NCBI RefSeq assembly: GCF_014323725.1
Contig: NZ_JABVED010000003.1
Coordinates: 434,001 to 498,000, forward strand
Length of the DNA stretch: 64,000 nt
Origin: Actinokineospora xionganensis
Lineage (GTDB): Bacteria; Actinomycetota; Actinomycetes; Mycobacteriales; Pseudonocardiaceae
Reading direction: 5' to 3'
Under the pieces are notes generated by a model. That model worked only from the letters and a program-made list of their open reading frames with translations. It was not told the origin of the DNA and did not search any database. A program made the position numbers and the translations under genes. Of the stretch, positions 10,771 to 18,890 are shown piece by piece; positions within the stretch are counted from its first letter, which is position 1, and the number at the start of each line of letters is the position of its first letter.

Positions 10771-11567
10771 GTGGGCCCTGGACGTATCTCATGGACATGG
10801 ACGGGGTGCTGGTGCACGAGGAGCACCTCATCCCCGGCGCGGACGCGGTGATCGCCGAGCTCACCGCGGACGAGACGCCGTTCCTGGTGTTGACCAACAA
10901 CTCGATCTACACCCCGCGCGACCTGCGGGCCCGGCTGCTGCGCACCGGACTCGACGTGCCCGAGTCCTCGATCTGGACCTCCGCGCTGGCCACGGCGAAG
11001 TTCCTCGACAGCCAGCGCCCCGGCGGATCCGCGTTCGTCATCGGCGAGGCCGGGCTGACCACCGCCCTGCACGAGATCGGCTACACCCTCACCGAACGCG
11101 ACCCCGACTACGTGGTCCTCGGCGAGACCCGGACGTACAGCGTCCCCGCGATCACCCACGCGATTCGGCTGATCGTCGCGGGCGCCCGCTTCATCGCGAC
11201 CAACCCCGACGCCTCCGGCCCCAGCCGTGAGGGCATCACCCCCGCGACCGGCGCCGTCGCCGCGCTGATCGAGAAGGCCACCGGCCACGCGCCGTATTTC
11301 GTGGGCAAGCCGAACCCGCTGATGATGCGCTCCGGCCTGCGTTCCCTCGGTGCGCACTCGGAGAACACGCTGATGATCGGCGACCGGATGGACACCGACG
11401 TGCTCAGCGGCCTGGAGGCGGGCCTGCGGACGATCCTCGTCCTCACCGGCATCTCGGACCGCGACACGGCCGAGCGGTTCCCGTTCCGCCCGACCCGGGT
11501 GATCGACTCGATCGCCGACCTCGTCGGGCAGACGAAGGACCCCTTTCCGGTGGGCGTCGAAGGATGA
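10767..11567 (+). CDS. HAD-IIA family hydrolase (NagD-like)
   Basis: 266 residues. The HAD nucleophile motif is YLMDMDGVL, with Asp at about residues 10 and 12. Motif II is [10 protein letters not shown]2-type cap follows ([47 protein letters not shown]), and the last motif is [19 protein letters not shown]. The family contains sugar-phosphate and nucleotide phosphatases such as NagD; the substrate cannot be told from sequence. Start GTG, read from the GTGA overlap with the short upstream ORF. Confidence 0.92.
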   Translation: MSGPWTYLMDMDGVLVHEEHLIPGADAVIAELTADETPFLVLTNNSIYTPRDLRARLLRTGLDVPESSIWTSALATAKFLDSQRPGGSAFVIGEAGLTTALHEIGYTLTERDPDYVVLGETRTYSVPAITHAIRLIVAGARFIATNPDASGPSREGITPATGAVAALIEKATGHAPYFVGKPNPLMMRSGLRSLGAHSENTLMIGDRMDTDVLSGLEAGLRTILVLTGISDRDTAERFPFRPTRVIDSIADLVGQTKDPFPVGVEG

Positions 11568-11603
11568 TCAGCCGATACCTTCGCATCGTGAGCGAGGCTC
11601 GCC

Positions 11604-11609
11604 TATCGT
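11604..11609 (+). promoter_or_regulatory. -10 element of metallophosphoesterase gene
   Basis: TATCGT, then 6 bp, then the GTG start: leaderless pattern. Confidence 0.45.
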
Positions 11610-11615
11610 CGGACC

Positions 11616-12428
11616 GTGCAGGAAGAAAGTTCCGTGGCGCGCACCTACGTCGTCGGTGACGTCCACGGGCACCGCGACGAACTCCTTGACGCGCTCCGCT
11701 CCGCGGACCTCATCGACGACGACGCCGCCTGGGCGGGCGGCGACGCGCGCGTGTGGTTCCTTGGCGACTTCGTCGACCGCGGCCCGGACGGCATCGGCGT
11801 CATCGACCTGGTCATCCGCCTCGGCGTAGCAGCGGAGAAGGCGGGCGGCAAGGTCGAGACGCTCCTCGGCAACCACGAGATCCTGCTCCTGGGCATGCAC
11901 AAGTTCGGCGACACGGAGGTCCCGTCCGACTTCGGCCCCCGCAGTTTCGCGCGCAGCTGGGAGATGAACGGCGGCATGGTGAGCGACCAGGAGGCGCTCA
12001 CCGACGACCACGTGTCCTGGCTGCTCGACCGCCCGGTCCTGGCACTGGTGGGCGACCACCTGCTGATGCACTCCGACACCCTCGAATACCTCAACTGGGG
12101 CCCGGACATCGAAGCCATCAACACCGCCGTCAGAGACGTCCTGCGCTCCGACGACCTCGTCGACTGGTGGGAGGTCTGGCGCCGGATGACCACCCGGTAC
12201 GCCTTCCGCGGGCCCCATGGGGAACAGGTGGCGGACGACCTGCTGGCCGTGCTGGGCGGAAGTCAGGTCGTCCACGGGCACAGCGTGATCGCCGACCAGG
12301 TCGGCAGGCTGCCGGTGGAGATCGACGGTCCACACGAGTACGCCGGCGGCAAGGCGCTGGGCGTGGACGCCGGGGTGTTCGTGGGCGGGCCGTGCCTGGT
12401 GGTCGAACTTCCGTGGAAGCCGGACTAG
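11616..12428 (+). CDS. Metallophosphoesterase (calcineurin/PPP-like)
   Basis: 270 residues. All metal-site motifs of the superfamily are present: VVGDVHGH near the N-terminus, LGDFVDRGPDG, LLGNHEIL, and VVHGHSVI near the C-terminus. Order and spacing resemble serine/threonine phosphatase or diadenosine-tetraphosphatase (ApaH-like) enzymes. The substrate is not evident. No signal peptide, so cytoplasmic. It converges on the broken XRE gene, with which its stop overlaps. Confidence 0.9.
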   Translation: MQEESSVARTYVVGDVHGHRDELLDALRSADLIDDDAAWAGGDARVWFLGDFVDRGPDGIGVIDLVIRLGVAAEKAGGKVETLLGNHEILLLGMHKFGDTEVPSDFGPRSFARSWEMNGGMVSDQEALTDDHVSWLLDRPVLALVGDHLLMHSDTLEYLNWGPDIEAINTAVRDVLRSDDLVDWWEVWRRMTTRYAFRGPHGEQVADDLLAVLGGSQVVHGHSVIADQVGRLPVEIDGPHEYAGGKALGVDAGVFVGGPCLVVELPWKPD

Positions 12429-12726
12429 GCGACGGACTTCGGGTTCAGCTCGACCACCAATTCAGCGGCCAAGGCGACGGCCAGCCGCTCAAGCACGGGA
12501 TGGTGGGAACGGTCCCACCCACCTCGAACCGTGCGATCGCGGGCTGGGTCATCTCGGACGCCTCAGCGAGCCGCGATTGGGTCCACCCGCGTGCTTCTCG
12601 CATCTCCCGCACCGCTGTGCCAAGCTCGAACGCCAGCCGCGCCGCCTCATACGCTTCCGCCGCGCCCGGCTCCGCCATCCGCCGATCACGAAGGCCGCGC
12701 CAGTCTTGGTCCGACACCCGCCTCAC
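12425..12726 (-). pseudogene. XRE-family antitoxin-like HTH protein, frameshifted near the C-terminus
   Basis: The N-terminal 76 residues look like a HigA/XRE antitoxin (VREMREARGWTQSRLAEASEMTQPAIARFEVGGTVPTIP). After TVPTIP the open frame runs into CLSGWPSPWPLNWWSS and stops at 12445. One base away, the family-typical continuation VLERLAVALAAELVVEL reads on to a TAG at 12425. A single-base deletion at about 12497-12499 explains this. No RelE/HigB toxin gene lies beside it. It may be a real mutation or a sequencing error; the 93-residue product could still be made. Confidence 0.7.
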
Positions 12727-12882
12727 CCCTCCGCCGTGTGTTCCTGATCGACACAGAGCCGCAACGCCTGCTGAGCCGATCCGCCGTCGGGCGGTGTCTG
12801 ATCGGACCGGCCGTGGTCGTCTGCGGCTGCTTGGGAGACGTAAGCGCGCTCAGGCTCTTAGCGGGTTGGTGGTCAGTATTTA
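12727..12882. other. Short intergenic stretch, nothing recognised
   Basis: 156 bp between the XRE remnant and the DUF3558 gene. No gene, hairpin or convincing promoter was seen; it could contain the lost neighbour of the antitoxin-like gene. Confidence 0.3.
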
Positions 12883-13491
12883 TCAGGGCAGTTCCGGCTC
12901 GACGAGCTTCGCGGCTTGCTCTGCGATTGCGCACGACTTTTCAAGACTCGCCGATGACGTCAGGACGTCCACCCTGGTCGACGGGCCAACGGCGAGCGAG
13001 AATACGCAGTTGTCCGCAATACCGACCCACTGTCGTGCCTCATGTTTCCCGATGTTTGGGATTGTCTTGACTTCACCTTTGGCTTTAATGTCTTTGACAC
13101 CGAGGGTGTCAAAGATCGCGATGGTGAAGTTCGCCCGGTCTCGAAGCGACTCAGCGGGAATCGTCCACAGACAGATCCTTCCTCGTCCGACTTCATCGTC
13201 GGACCCGGCCCCCGCAACCTTGATCGCACTTGCGGCCGAGCTGGTCAAGAGATCGCATGGCCGCGCATCTGCGAGTGGGCTGTCCGGTACCTTCGTCGAG
13301 CTTGTCGGTTTGAACGTCTTGGTCGAGCTACCACCAGTAGACGTCGGCTCACTTGTCACATCACCGGTTGGGGTAGCGGTTCCTGATGTCGGACTTGTGC
13401 AGCCGCCGATGCTGATGAGCGCAGCAACGGCACAAGAAAGAACCAGAGTCGAACGCCTCACGATGATTCCCGCCATCCTTCCACCGCTCAT
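12883..13491 (-). CDS. DUF3558-type lipoprotein
   Basis: 202 residues. A lipoprotein signal ends in the lipobox ISIGGC, followed by a long Thr/Ser/Pro linker. The globular part (CDLLTSSAASAIKV...GRICLWTIPAESLRDRANFTIAIFD...CAIAEQAAKLV) resembles the DUF3558 family common in Pseudonocardiaceae. These are surface proteins of unknown function, often beside XRE/DUF397 genes. The ATG overlaps the stop of the upstream truncated XRE gene (ATGA); an internal ATG five codons later is an alternative start. Confidence 0.8.
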   Translation of the reverse strand: MSGGRMAGIIVRRSTLVLSCAVAALISIGGCTSPTSGTATPTGDVTSEPTSTGGSSTKTFKPTSSTKVPDSPLADARPCDLLTSSAASAIKVAGAGSDDEVGRGRICLWTIPAESLRDRANFTIAIFDTLGVKDIKAKGEVKTIPNIGKHEARQWVGIADNCVFSLAVGPSTRVDVLTSSASLEKSCAIAEQAAKLVEPELP

Positions 13492-13970
13492 CCTTTGAAC
13501 TTCGATGAGCCAATTTCATCGACATGCCTCGCTTGGCGCCGCTCGGTCGATATGTTCTCGTGACTGAGCAGGGCCTGGATATATGGCTCGGTCTGAAGTA
13601 GACCGGGAATGACTTCCGGCTGGTAATTGACCGCCTGGTTCGCCGACGACTCGTGGAACATCAGCGATCGCAGGCTGTCGGACATCCACTCGCCGCTCGG
13701 GCACAGCCAGTATCCGCGGTCGTCATTGGCATCCCGACAGAACTGCAGCAGTCGCTCGACGTCCCCGTAGCTCGCCCCGCAAGAGGCGAGGTAGTAGACG
13801 ACCTCCGACTCCGACGCCGTGCCCGGAACGCCGTTCTCGAGCCGGTTCAAATGTGCGGGCGACCGGCCGACCTTCTGGGCGAGATCGCGCAGGGTCAATC
13901 CGGCACTGTCGCGGTAAGCCTGGAGTCGCGAGCCCAATTCGCGCGCGCTGGCCCTGTTTCTCGATCCCAT
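13488..13970 (-). pseudogene. Truncated XRE regulator with partial DUF5753 domain
   Basis: 160 residues (MGSRNRASARELGSR). It has an intact N-terminal helix-turn-helix (LTLRDLAQKVGRSPAHLNRLENG) and the start of the DUF5753 (Scr1-type) domain (RSLMFHESSANQAVNYQPEVIPGLLQTEPYIQALL). Full relatives, such as the one at 52519-53349, run to about 275 residues; here it stops after SSKFKG, losing over 100 residues. The usual DUF397 partner is absent. The stop overlaps the DUF3558 start. It may be a remnant or a short regulator; a 36-bp inverted repeat just upstream could be its operator. Confidence 0.7.
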
Positions 13971-13973
13971 GCG

Positions 13974-14009
13974 TGGCACGCTACGGACATTCGATGCCGC
14001 AGCGTGCCA
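13974..14009. repeat. Inverted repeat upstream of truncated XRE gene
   Basis: TGGCACGCTACGGACAT faces ATGCCGCAGCGTGCCA. Apart from one inserted base the arms match at 15 of 16 positions. It lies 4 bp upstream of the XRE start codon, so it is a candidate autoregulatory operator or RNA hairpin. Confidence 0.55.
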
Positions 14010-14063
14010 TCCTGACCCGGATTCCACCTGATCAGGCCAGTTGTCACCACCCGTGAAACAAGC

Positions 14064-14438
14064 TCAGTCGACCGGAACGATGCGCGCGCCGAGAGGCACC
14101 AGCGACACCGGAATCATCTTGAAATTGGCGATTCCCAACGGGATCCCGATGATCGTCACGCACAGCGCGATCCCCGTGACGATGTGGCCGATCGCCAGCC
14201 ACCAGCCGGCGAACACGATCCAGATGATGTTGCCGATCACGGACGGCGCGCCCGCGTCCACGCGGGGTTCGATGGTGCGACCGAAGGGCCAGAGGGCGTA
14301 GTTGGCGATCCGGAACGACGCGAGGCCGAACGGGATCGTGATGATCAGGATGCAGCAGAGGATTCCGGCGAGGACGTAGCCGATGGCCATCCAGAAGCCA
14401 CACAGCACGAGCCAGATCAGGTTCAGGATGAGTCGCAC
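14064..14438 (-). CDS. YccF domain membrane protein
   Basis: 124 residues with two internally similar halves, each containing hydrophobic segments ([20 protein letters not shown] and [20 protein letters not shown]) and ending in a GIP/TIPFG motif. This matches the YccF family of small inner-membrane proteins, whose function is not established. It is divergent from the acyl-CoA ligase gene. Confidence 0.88.
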   Translation of the reverse strand: MRLILNLIWLVLCGFWMAIGYVLAGILCCILIITIPFGLASFRIANYALWPFGRTIEPRVDAGAPSVIGNIIWIVFAGWWLAIGHIVTGIALCVTIIGIPLGIANFKMIPVSLVPLGARIVPVD

Positions 14439-14531
14439 AAGGTCATTGTCCTCGCCCTCTCCCTTTGGAGATGTGCAGGCCGCGCGTTTGTGAGGAGGAT
14501 GGCTCGAACGAGTCGAGAGGAGCGCGTCGCG

Positions 14532-16151
14532 ATGGGTCAGCCGAGTTACGCCTCAGGGACGTCCACCGTGCCGTTGCTCGGGGACACGATCGGGGGGAAC
14601 TTCGACCGGACCGTGGCCGCCCACCCGGACCGCGAGGCCCTTGTCGACCGCGCCTCGAACCGCCGCTGGACCTACGGGGAGCTGGCAGAAGAGATCGACT
14701 CCGTGGCAAAAGGGCTGGTCGCGATGGGCGTCGGCAAGGGCGACCGGGTCGGGATCTGGGCGCCGAACTGCGCGGAGTGGGTGTTCATCCAGTACGCGAC
14801 GGCGAAGCTCGGCGCGATCCTGGTCAACATCAACCCCGCCTACCGGGTCCACGAGCTGAAGTACGTCCTCAACCAGGCGGGCGTCCGCACTCTCGTCGCC
14901 GCACCGTCGTTCAAGACCTCCGACTACGCCGCGATGATCGAGGAGGTCCGCCCCGAGTGCGCCGGGCTGACCGACGTCGTGCTCATCGGCCGGGACTCGT
15001 GGGACGCCCTGGTCAGCCACGGCGGTGACCTGCCCGAGATCGCGCTCTCCGCCGACGACCCGATCAACATCCAGTACACCTCCGGCACCACCGGCTTCCC
15101 CAAGGGCGCGACCCTCTCGCACCACAACATCCTCAACAACGGCTACTTCGTCGGCGAGCTGTGCGGGTACACCGAGCAGGACCGGATCTGCGTCCCCGTG
15201 CCCTTCTACCACTGTTTCGGCATGGTCATGGGCAACCTCGCGGCCACCTCGCACGGCGCCTGCATTGTCATCCCCGCCCCCGCGTTCGACCCCAAGGCGA
15301 CGTTGGCCGCGGTGGCCGAGGAGAAGTGCACCTCCCTCTACGGCGTCCCCACGATGTTCATCGCCATCCTCGCCGAACCCGGTGTCGACGAGGCCGACCT
15401 GAGCGCGCTGCGCACGGGGATCATGGCCGGGTCGCCGTGCCCGGTCGAGGTCATGAAGCAGGTCGTCGAGCGGCTGGGCATGGCCGAGGTGACCATTTGC
15501 TACGGCATGACCGAGACCTCCCCGGTCTCCACCCAGACCCGCGCCGACGACAGCGTCGACCGCCGCGTGTCCACGGTCGGCCGGGTCCACCCGCACCTCG
15601 AGGTCAAGATCGTCGACCCTGAGACCGGCCGGACCGTTCCGCGCGGCGAGCCGGGCGAGTTCTGCACCCGCGGCTACTCGGTGATGCTGGGCTACTGGGA
15701 TCAGCCGGAAAAGACCGCCGAGGCCATCGACAGTGCCCGCTGGATGCACACCGGCGACCTCGCGGTGATGGACGACGAGGGCTACCTCAACATCACCGGC
15801 CGCATCAAGGACATGGTCATCCGCGGCGGCGAGAACATCTACCCACGCGAGATCGAGGAATTCCTCTACACCCATCCCGACGTGCTCGACGCGCAGGTGA
15901 TCGGCGTCCCGGACGAGCGCTACGGCGAGGAACTGATGGCGTGGATCCGGATGAAGGAGGGCGCGGAGCCACTGACGGCGGAGTCGGTGCGCGAGTTCTG
16001 CGCGGGCAAGCTCGCCCACTACAAGGTCCCGCGCTACGTGCACGTCGTCGAGGAGTTCCCGATGACGGTCACCGGGAAGATCCGCAAGGTCGAGATGCGC
16101 CAAGCGGCCGTCGACCTGTTGGGGTTGAACACCGACGTCCGGCACGCATAG
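14532..16151 (+). CDS. AMP-binding acyl-CoA synthetase (FadD-like)
   Basis: 539 residues. Activates a carboxylic acid to its CoA thioester through an acyl-adenylate. Motifs: the P-loop [73 protein letters not shown], and the C-terminal [11 protein letters not shown] with the adenylation lysine. The start at [21 protein letters not shown] is chosen because GAGAGGAG lies 9 bp upstream; an earlier ATG has no room for a binding site. It resembles medium/long-chain FadD proteins of fatty-acid oxidation. Confidence 0.93.
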   Translation: MGQPSYASGTSTVPLLGDTIGGNFDRTVAAHPDREALVDRASNRRWTYGELAEEIDSVAKGLVAMGVGKGDRVGIWAPNCAEWVFIQYATAKLGAILVNINPAYRVHELKYVLNQAGVRTLVAAPSFKTSDYAAMIEEVRPECAGLTDVVLIGRDSWDALVSHGGDLPEIALSADDPINIQYTSGTTGFPKGATLSHHNILNNGYFVGELCGYTEQDRICVPVPFYHCFGMVMGNLAATSHGACIVIPAPAFDPKATLAAVAEEKCTSLYGVPTMFIAILAEPGVDEADLSALRTGIMAGSPCPVEVMKQVVERLGMAEVTICYGMTETSPVSTQTRADDSVDRRVSTVGRVHPHLEVKIVDPETGRTVPRGEPGEFCTRGYSVMLGYWDQPEKTAEAIDSARWMHTGDLAVMDDEGYLNITGRIKDMVIRGGENIYPREIEEFLYTHPDVLDAQVIGVPDERYGEELMAWIRMKEGAEPLTAESVREFCAGKLAHYKVPRYVHVVEEFPMTVTGKIRKVEMRQAAVDLLGLNTDVRHA

Positions 16152-16244
16152 CGGACGGGACATCGGACCCGTTGCGCGACAACTGACCTGAGCGCAGCAT
16201 GGGTTGGCCGCGCCGGACGGCGCGGAGTGGACGAGGGAGGTCCC

Positions 16245-16634
16245 ATGCTCAACAAGTCAGCCATCACCACCATGCTCCCGGTGTCCGACGTCGACCGTGC
16301 CACCCGGTTCTACGGTGAGACCCTCGGCCTGACCCTGCGCGGCAAGGGCCCCGACGGGGCCCCGTACTTCGCCGCGGGCATGGGCGACGCGATCGGCCTT
16401 ATGCCCGCCAAGGACACCATGCCCAGCAAGCACACCGTGCTGAGCTTCGAGGTCGACGACGTGGCCGCGGAGATCAAGGAACTCGAAGGCCGCGGCGTGC
16501 GGTTCGAGGACTACGACCTGCCCGACCTGCGCACCGAGAACCACATCGCCGAAATGGGCGGCGAGAAGGCGGCCTGGTTCACCGACTCCGAGGGCAACAT
16601 CCTCTGCCTGCACCAGGACAGCAAAGCCACATAG
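16245..16634 (+). CDS. VOC (glyoxalase/bleomycin-resistance-like) family protein
   Basis: 129 residues with the beta-alpha-beta-beta-beta repeat of the vicinal-oxygen-chelate fold (TTMLPVSDVDRATRFYGETLGL, FEVDDVAAEIKELEGRGV, AAWFTDSEGNILCLHQ). Members include lyases, dioxygenases and resistance proteins; nothing here fixes a substrate. The ATG is preceded by GAGGGAGG. Confidence 0.88.
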   Translation: MLNKSAITTMLPVSDVDRATRFYGETLGLTLRGKGPDGAPYFAAGMGDAIGLMPAKDTMPSKHTVLSFEVDDVAAEIKELEGRGVRFEDYDLPDLRTENHIAEMGGEKAAWFTDSEGNILCLHQDSKAT

Positions 16635-16643
16635 TCAGCAGGC

Positions 16644-17903
16644 TCAGTTGGTTACTGTCAGCCACACCAGCCCGGCGTCGAGCACGATCACCGCGGCGGT
16701 GACCACCCAGACGACCGCCGTCACCGCCGGGTGGTTCGTCCGCGAGCCCATCAGCGTTCGGCGCGAGGTGAGGATGACCAGCGGGATCAGCGCGAACGGC
16801 AGGCCGAACGACAACACCACCTGAGTGCCGACGAGCGTCCGCGTCGGGTCGTCGGCGATGGTCAGCAGGGCGATGGCGGGAACCAGGGTGAACAGCCTGC
16901 GCGCGGCCAAAGGGACCTGTTTGTGCAGCAGGCCGGACATCACGACCGCGCCCGCGTGCGTGCTGACGGCCGTCGACGCGAGACCGGAGGCGAGCAGGCC
17001 GACGGCGAACAGCAGGGCGAACACCGGGCCGAGGTGCTCGCCGACGGCGGCGTGCGCTTCGGCCAGGCAGTCCACATCGGACATCGCGGGCAGTGCGCCC
17101 GCGGCGAGCATGAGCACCGCGAGGTTCACCAGGCCTGCCAGCGACATCGCCGTGGCCACGTCGGCACGGGTCGTGCGCAGCGCCCGGGTCAGGCCTTCCG
17201 TGCTGGCGCGCGCGCCGCGGTCCTTGGCCAGCGCCGAGTGCAGGTACACCGCGTGCGGCATCACGGTCGCGCCGAGCATTCCGACCATCAGCCACAGGCT
17301 GTCCGGCCCGATGTAGCGCGGGGTGACGCCGGAGAGGATGTCCGCGTCCGAGGGCGGCGCCGCGACCAGGCCTGCCAGGAAGCCGATCCCGACGATCGCC
17401 AGCAGGGCCACGACCACGTGCTCGAACTTGCGCTGACCCGCTTGGTCGCGCATCACGAGCAGGCCGGTGGACACCGTCGCGGTGATGATGCCGCCAAGCA
17501 GCAGCGGCACGTCGAACAGCAGGTTCAGCGCGATCGCCCCGCCGAGGACCTCGGCCAGCCCGGTCGCGACGAGGACCAGTTCCGCCTGCGCCCAGTAGGC
17601 CAGCCGGGCCGGGGTGCCGAGCCGGTCGCGCACCGCCTCGGGCAGGGACTGGCCGGTGACCAGGCCGAGCTTCGCGGCGAGGTACTGGATCATGCCGGCG
17701 AGGACCGTGGTGCCGATGACCACCCACAGCAGCGCATACCCGTAGCGGACGCCCGCCGCGGTGCTGGTGGCGACGTTTCCGGGGTCCACATAGGCGATGG
17801 CGACGACGAAACCGGGGCCGATAAGCGGGGCGCCCGCACGAACGCGGCTGTCTGCGGTCGTCGCCAAGTCGGCTCCCCCTCTCGCACTGGCGAGCTTGGA
17901 CAC
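16644..17903 (-). CDS. Nramp-family divalent metal transporter (Mn/Fe)
   Basis: 419 residues with about eleven membrane segments. The family metal-site helix GPGFVVAIAYVDPGNVAT (DPGN) and the helix-6 motif LGATVMPHAVYLHSAL (MPH) are both present. Imports Mn2+ or Fe2+ with protons. The GTG start is chosen because longer versions would run across the promoter of the divergent TetR gene; no Shine-Dalgarno is visible. The divergent TetR regulator at 18022 may control it. Confidence 0.92.
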   Translation of the reverse strand: MSKLASARGGADLATTADSRVRAGAPLIGPGFVVAIAYVDPGNVATSTAAGVRYGYALLWVVIGTTVLAGMIQYLAAKLGLVTGQSLPEAVRDRLGTPARLAYWAQAELVLVATGLAEVLGGAIALNLLFDVPLLLGGIITATVSTGLLVMRDQAGQRKFEHVVVALLAIVGIGFLAGLVAAPPSDADILSGVTPRYIGPDSLWLMVGMLGATVMPHAVYLHSALAKDRGARASTEGLTRALRTTRADVATAMSLAGLVNLAVLMLAAGALPAMSDVDCLAEAHAAVGEHLGPVFALLFAVGLLASGLASTAVSTHAGAVVMSGLLHKQVPLAARRLFTLVPAIALLTIADDPTRTLVGTQVVLSFGLPFALIPLVILTSRRTLMGSRTNHPAVTAVVWVVTAAVIVLDAGLVWLTVTN

Positions 17904-17977
17904 ATGATGTTGTTCTGTCAACCATCTCGCTCGTTTACGCGCTGAGTAGTCGGATTCCGGTAGACCGCCAGTCACTT

Positions 17978-18003
17978 GTCCAGACAGTTGACATCCTTGA
18001 CAT
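17978..18003. promoter_or_regulatory. Possible operator with three TGTC/GACA half-sites
   Basis: TGTCCAGACA is palindromic and is followed by two spaced TTGACA copies, in the divergent Nramp/TetR region. It overlaps the proposed TetR promoter and is a candidate binding site for the TetR protein or a metal regulator. Confidence 0.35.
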
Positions 18004-18014
18004 AGCTGTAATCT
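17988..18014 (+). promoter_or_regulatory. Promoter of TetR gene
   Basis: TTGACA, 15 bp, TAATCT, then 7 bp to the ATG. A good -35 and -10 with leaderless geometry. Confidence 0.55.
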
Positions 18015-18021
18015 CGGGCCC

Positions 18022-18627
18022 ATGACTGTTCGTGTGCCTTACGCGGAGGCAGCGAAAGCGCTCCTGCGGGAGACCCTGCTGACCGCCGCGGGCGACGTGC
18101 TCCGCGAGCGCAGTTGGCCGGAGACGACCATGGCCGACGTCGCCAAGGCCGCCGGTGTGAGCAGGCAGACCCTCTACAAGGAGTTCGGGTCCCGCCAGGG
18201 CTTCGCCCAGGCGTACATCCTGCGGGAGGCCGACCGGTTCCTGACCGCGGTCGAGGCGGCCGTCGCCGCCAACGTCGACTCGCCGACCGACGCGGTCACC
18301 GCCGCGCTCGAGGTGTTCCTCACCGCCGCGGCCGAAGAGCCGCTGATCAAGGCCATCGTCGCAGGCGACGGCAGCGACGGCCTGCTCGAACTGGTGACCA
18401 ACCACGCGGGCCCGATCCTGTCCGCCGCCACCCACCGGCTCAAGGAGTGCCTGATCGACAGTTGGCCCATGGCCGCGCCCGCCGACCTCGGGCTCGTCGC
18501 CGAGAACCTGGTGCGGCTCGCGGTCAGCTACGCCGCGTCCCCGTCGGGCACGCCCGCCGAGACCGCGCGGTCGGTCTCCGCGGTGGTCGGACCGGCCGTC
18601 GACCACTTCATCGGCGTCGCGCGGTGA
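18022..18627 (+). CDS. TetR-family transcriptional regulator
   Basis: 201 residues. The N-terminal helix-turn-helix is TTMADVAKAAGVSRQTLYKEFGS. The C-terminal ligand domain (about residues 75-200) is helical, with a WPMAAPADLGLVAENLVRLAVSYA stretch. It is divergent from the Nramp transporter and overlaps the following HAD gene by GTGA, so it was cotranscribed with that gene before the insertion. Its target is unknown. Confidence 0.92.
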   Translation: MTVRVPYAEAAKALLRETLLTAAGDVLRERSWPETTMADVAKAAGVSRQTLYKEFGSRQGFAQAYILREADRFLTAVEAAVAANVDSPTDAVTAALEVFLTAAAEEPLIKAIVAGDGSDGLLELVTNHAGPILSAATHRLKECLIDSWPMAAPADLGLVAENLVRLAVSYAASPSGTPAETARSVSAVVGPAVDHFIGVAR

Positions 18628-18703
18628 GCCTCGCCGTCGGCTTCGACCTGGACATGACGCTGATCGATCCCCGGCCCGGCATGGTGCTGCTGATGAACAC
18701 CGT
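18624..18703 (+). pseudogene. HAD hydrolase, 5' fragment (gene split by insertion element)
   Basis: The GTG overlaps the TetR stop. It reads MSLAVGFDLDMTLIDPRPGM with the HAD nucleophile motif DLDMTL, then VLLMNTV, where the element begins. The reading frame and alignment continue exactly at 20226 (CAETGLPLPGEHF...). Left alone the fragment runs into the element and stops at 18729-18731, so no active enzyme is made. Confidence 0.85.
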
Positions 18704-18890
18704 TCACGAAACGCGTGAGGACGTGTCGTGAGCCTTCACCTTGCGGTGCGGCGTTGGCCCAGCTTGGTGGCCGGGTCTTCCCGTGGCGGTACCCGGTGCC
18801 CGCGTGGAGCGGGTCTTACGTGGGTTTCCATCGGGCTCGTTTTGTGTCGCCCCGTAACTCGGGGAGGACATGCCACCTGTGACCTCGTTC
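18704..18890 (-). ncRNA. Candidate omega-RNA (reRNA) at the 3' end of tnpB
   Basis: The last roughly 55 codons of tnpB are low-complexity and lie past the catalytic core, in the place where TnpB guide RNAs are encoded in studied IS200/IS605 elements. Several GC hairpins are visible. The final bases form TCACG/CGTGA around a CGTTT loop right at the element end. The guide would then be read from flanking HAD DNA (ACGGTGTTCATC...). Prediction by position and analogy only. Confidence 0.4.

Noticed and set aside
12727-12882. HigB/RelE toxin partner for the XRE antitoxin-like gene
   Set aside because: No frame of suitable length or motif exists on either side.
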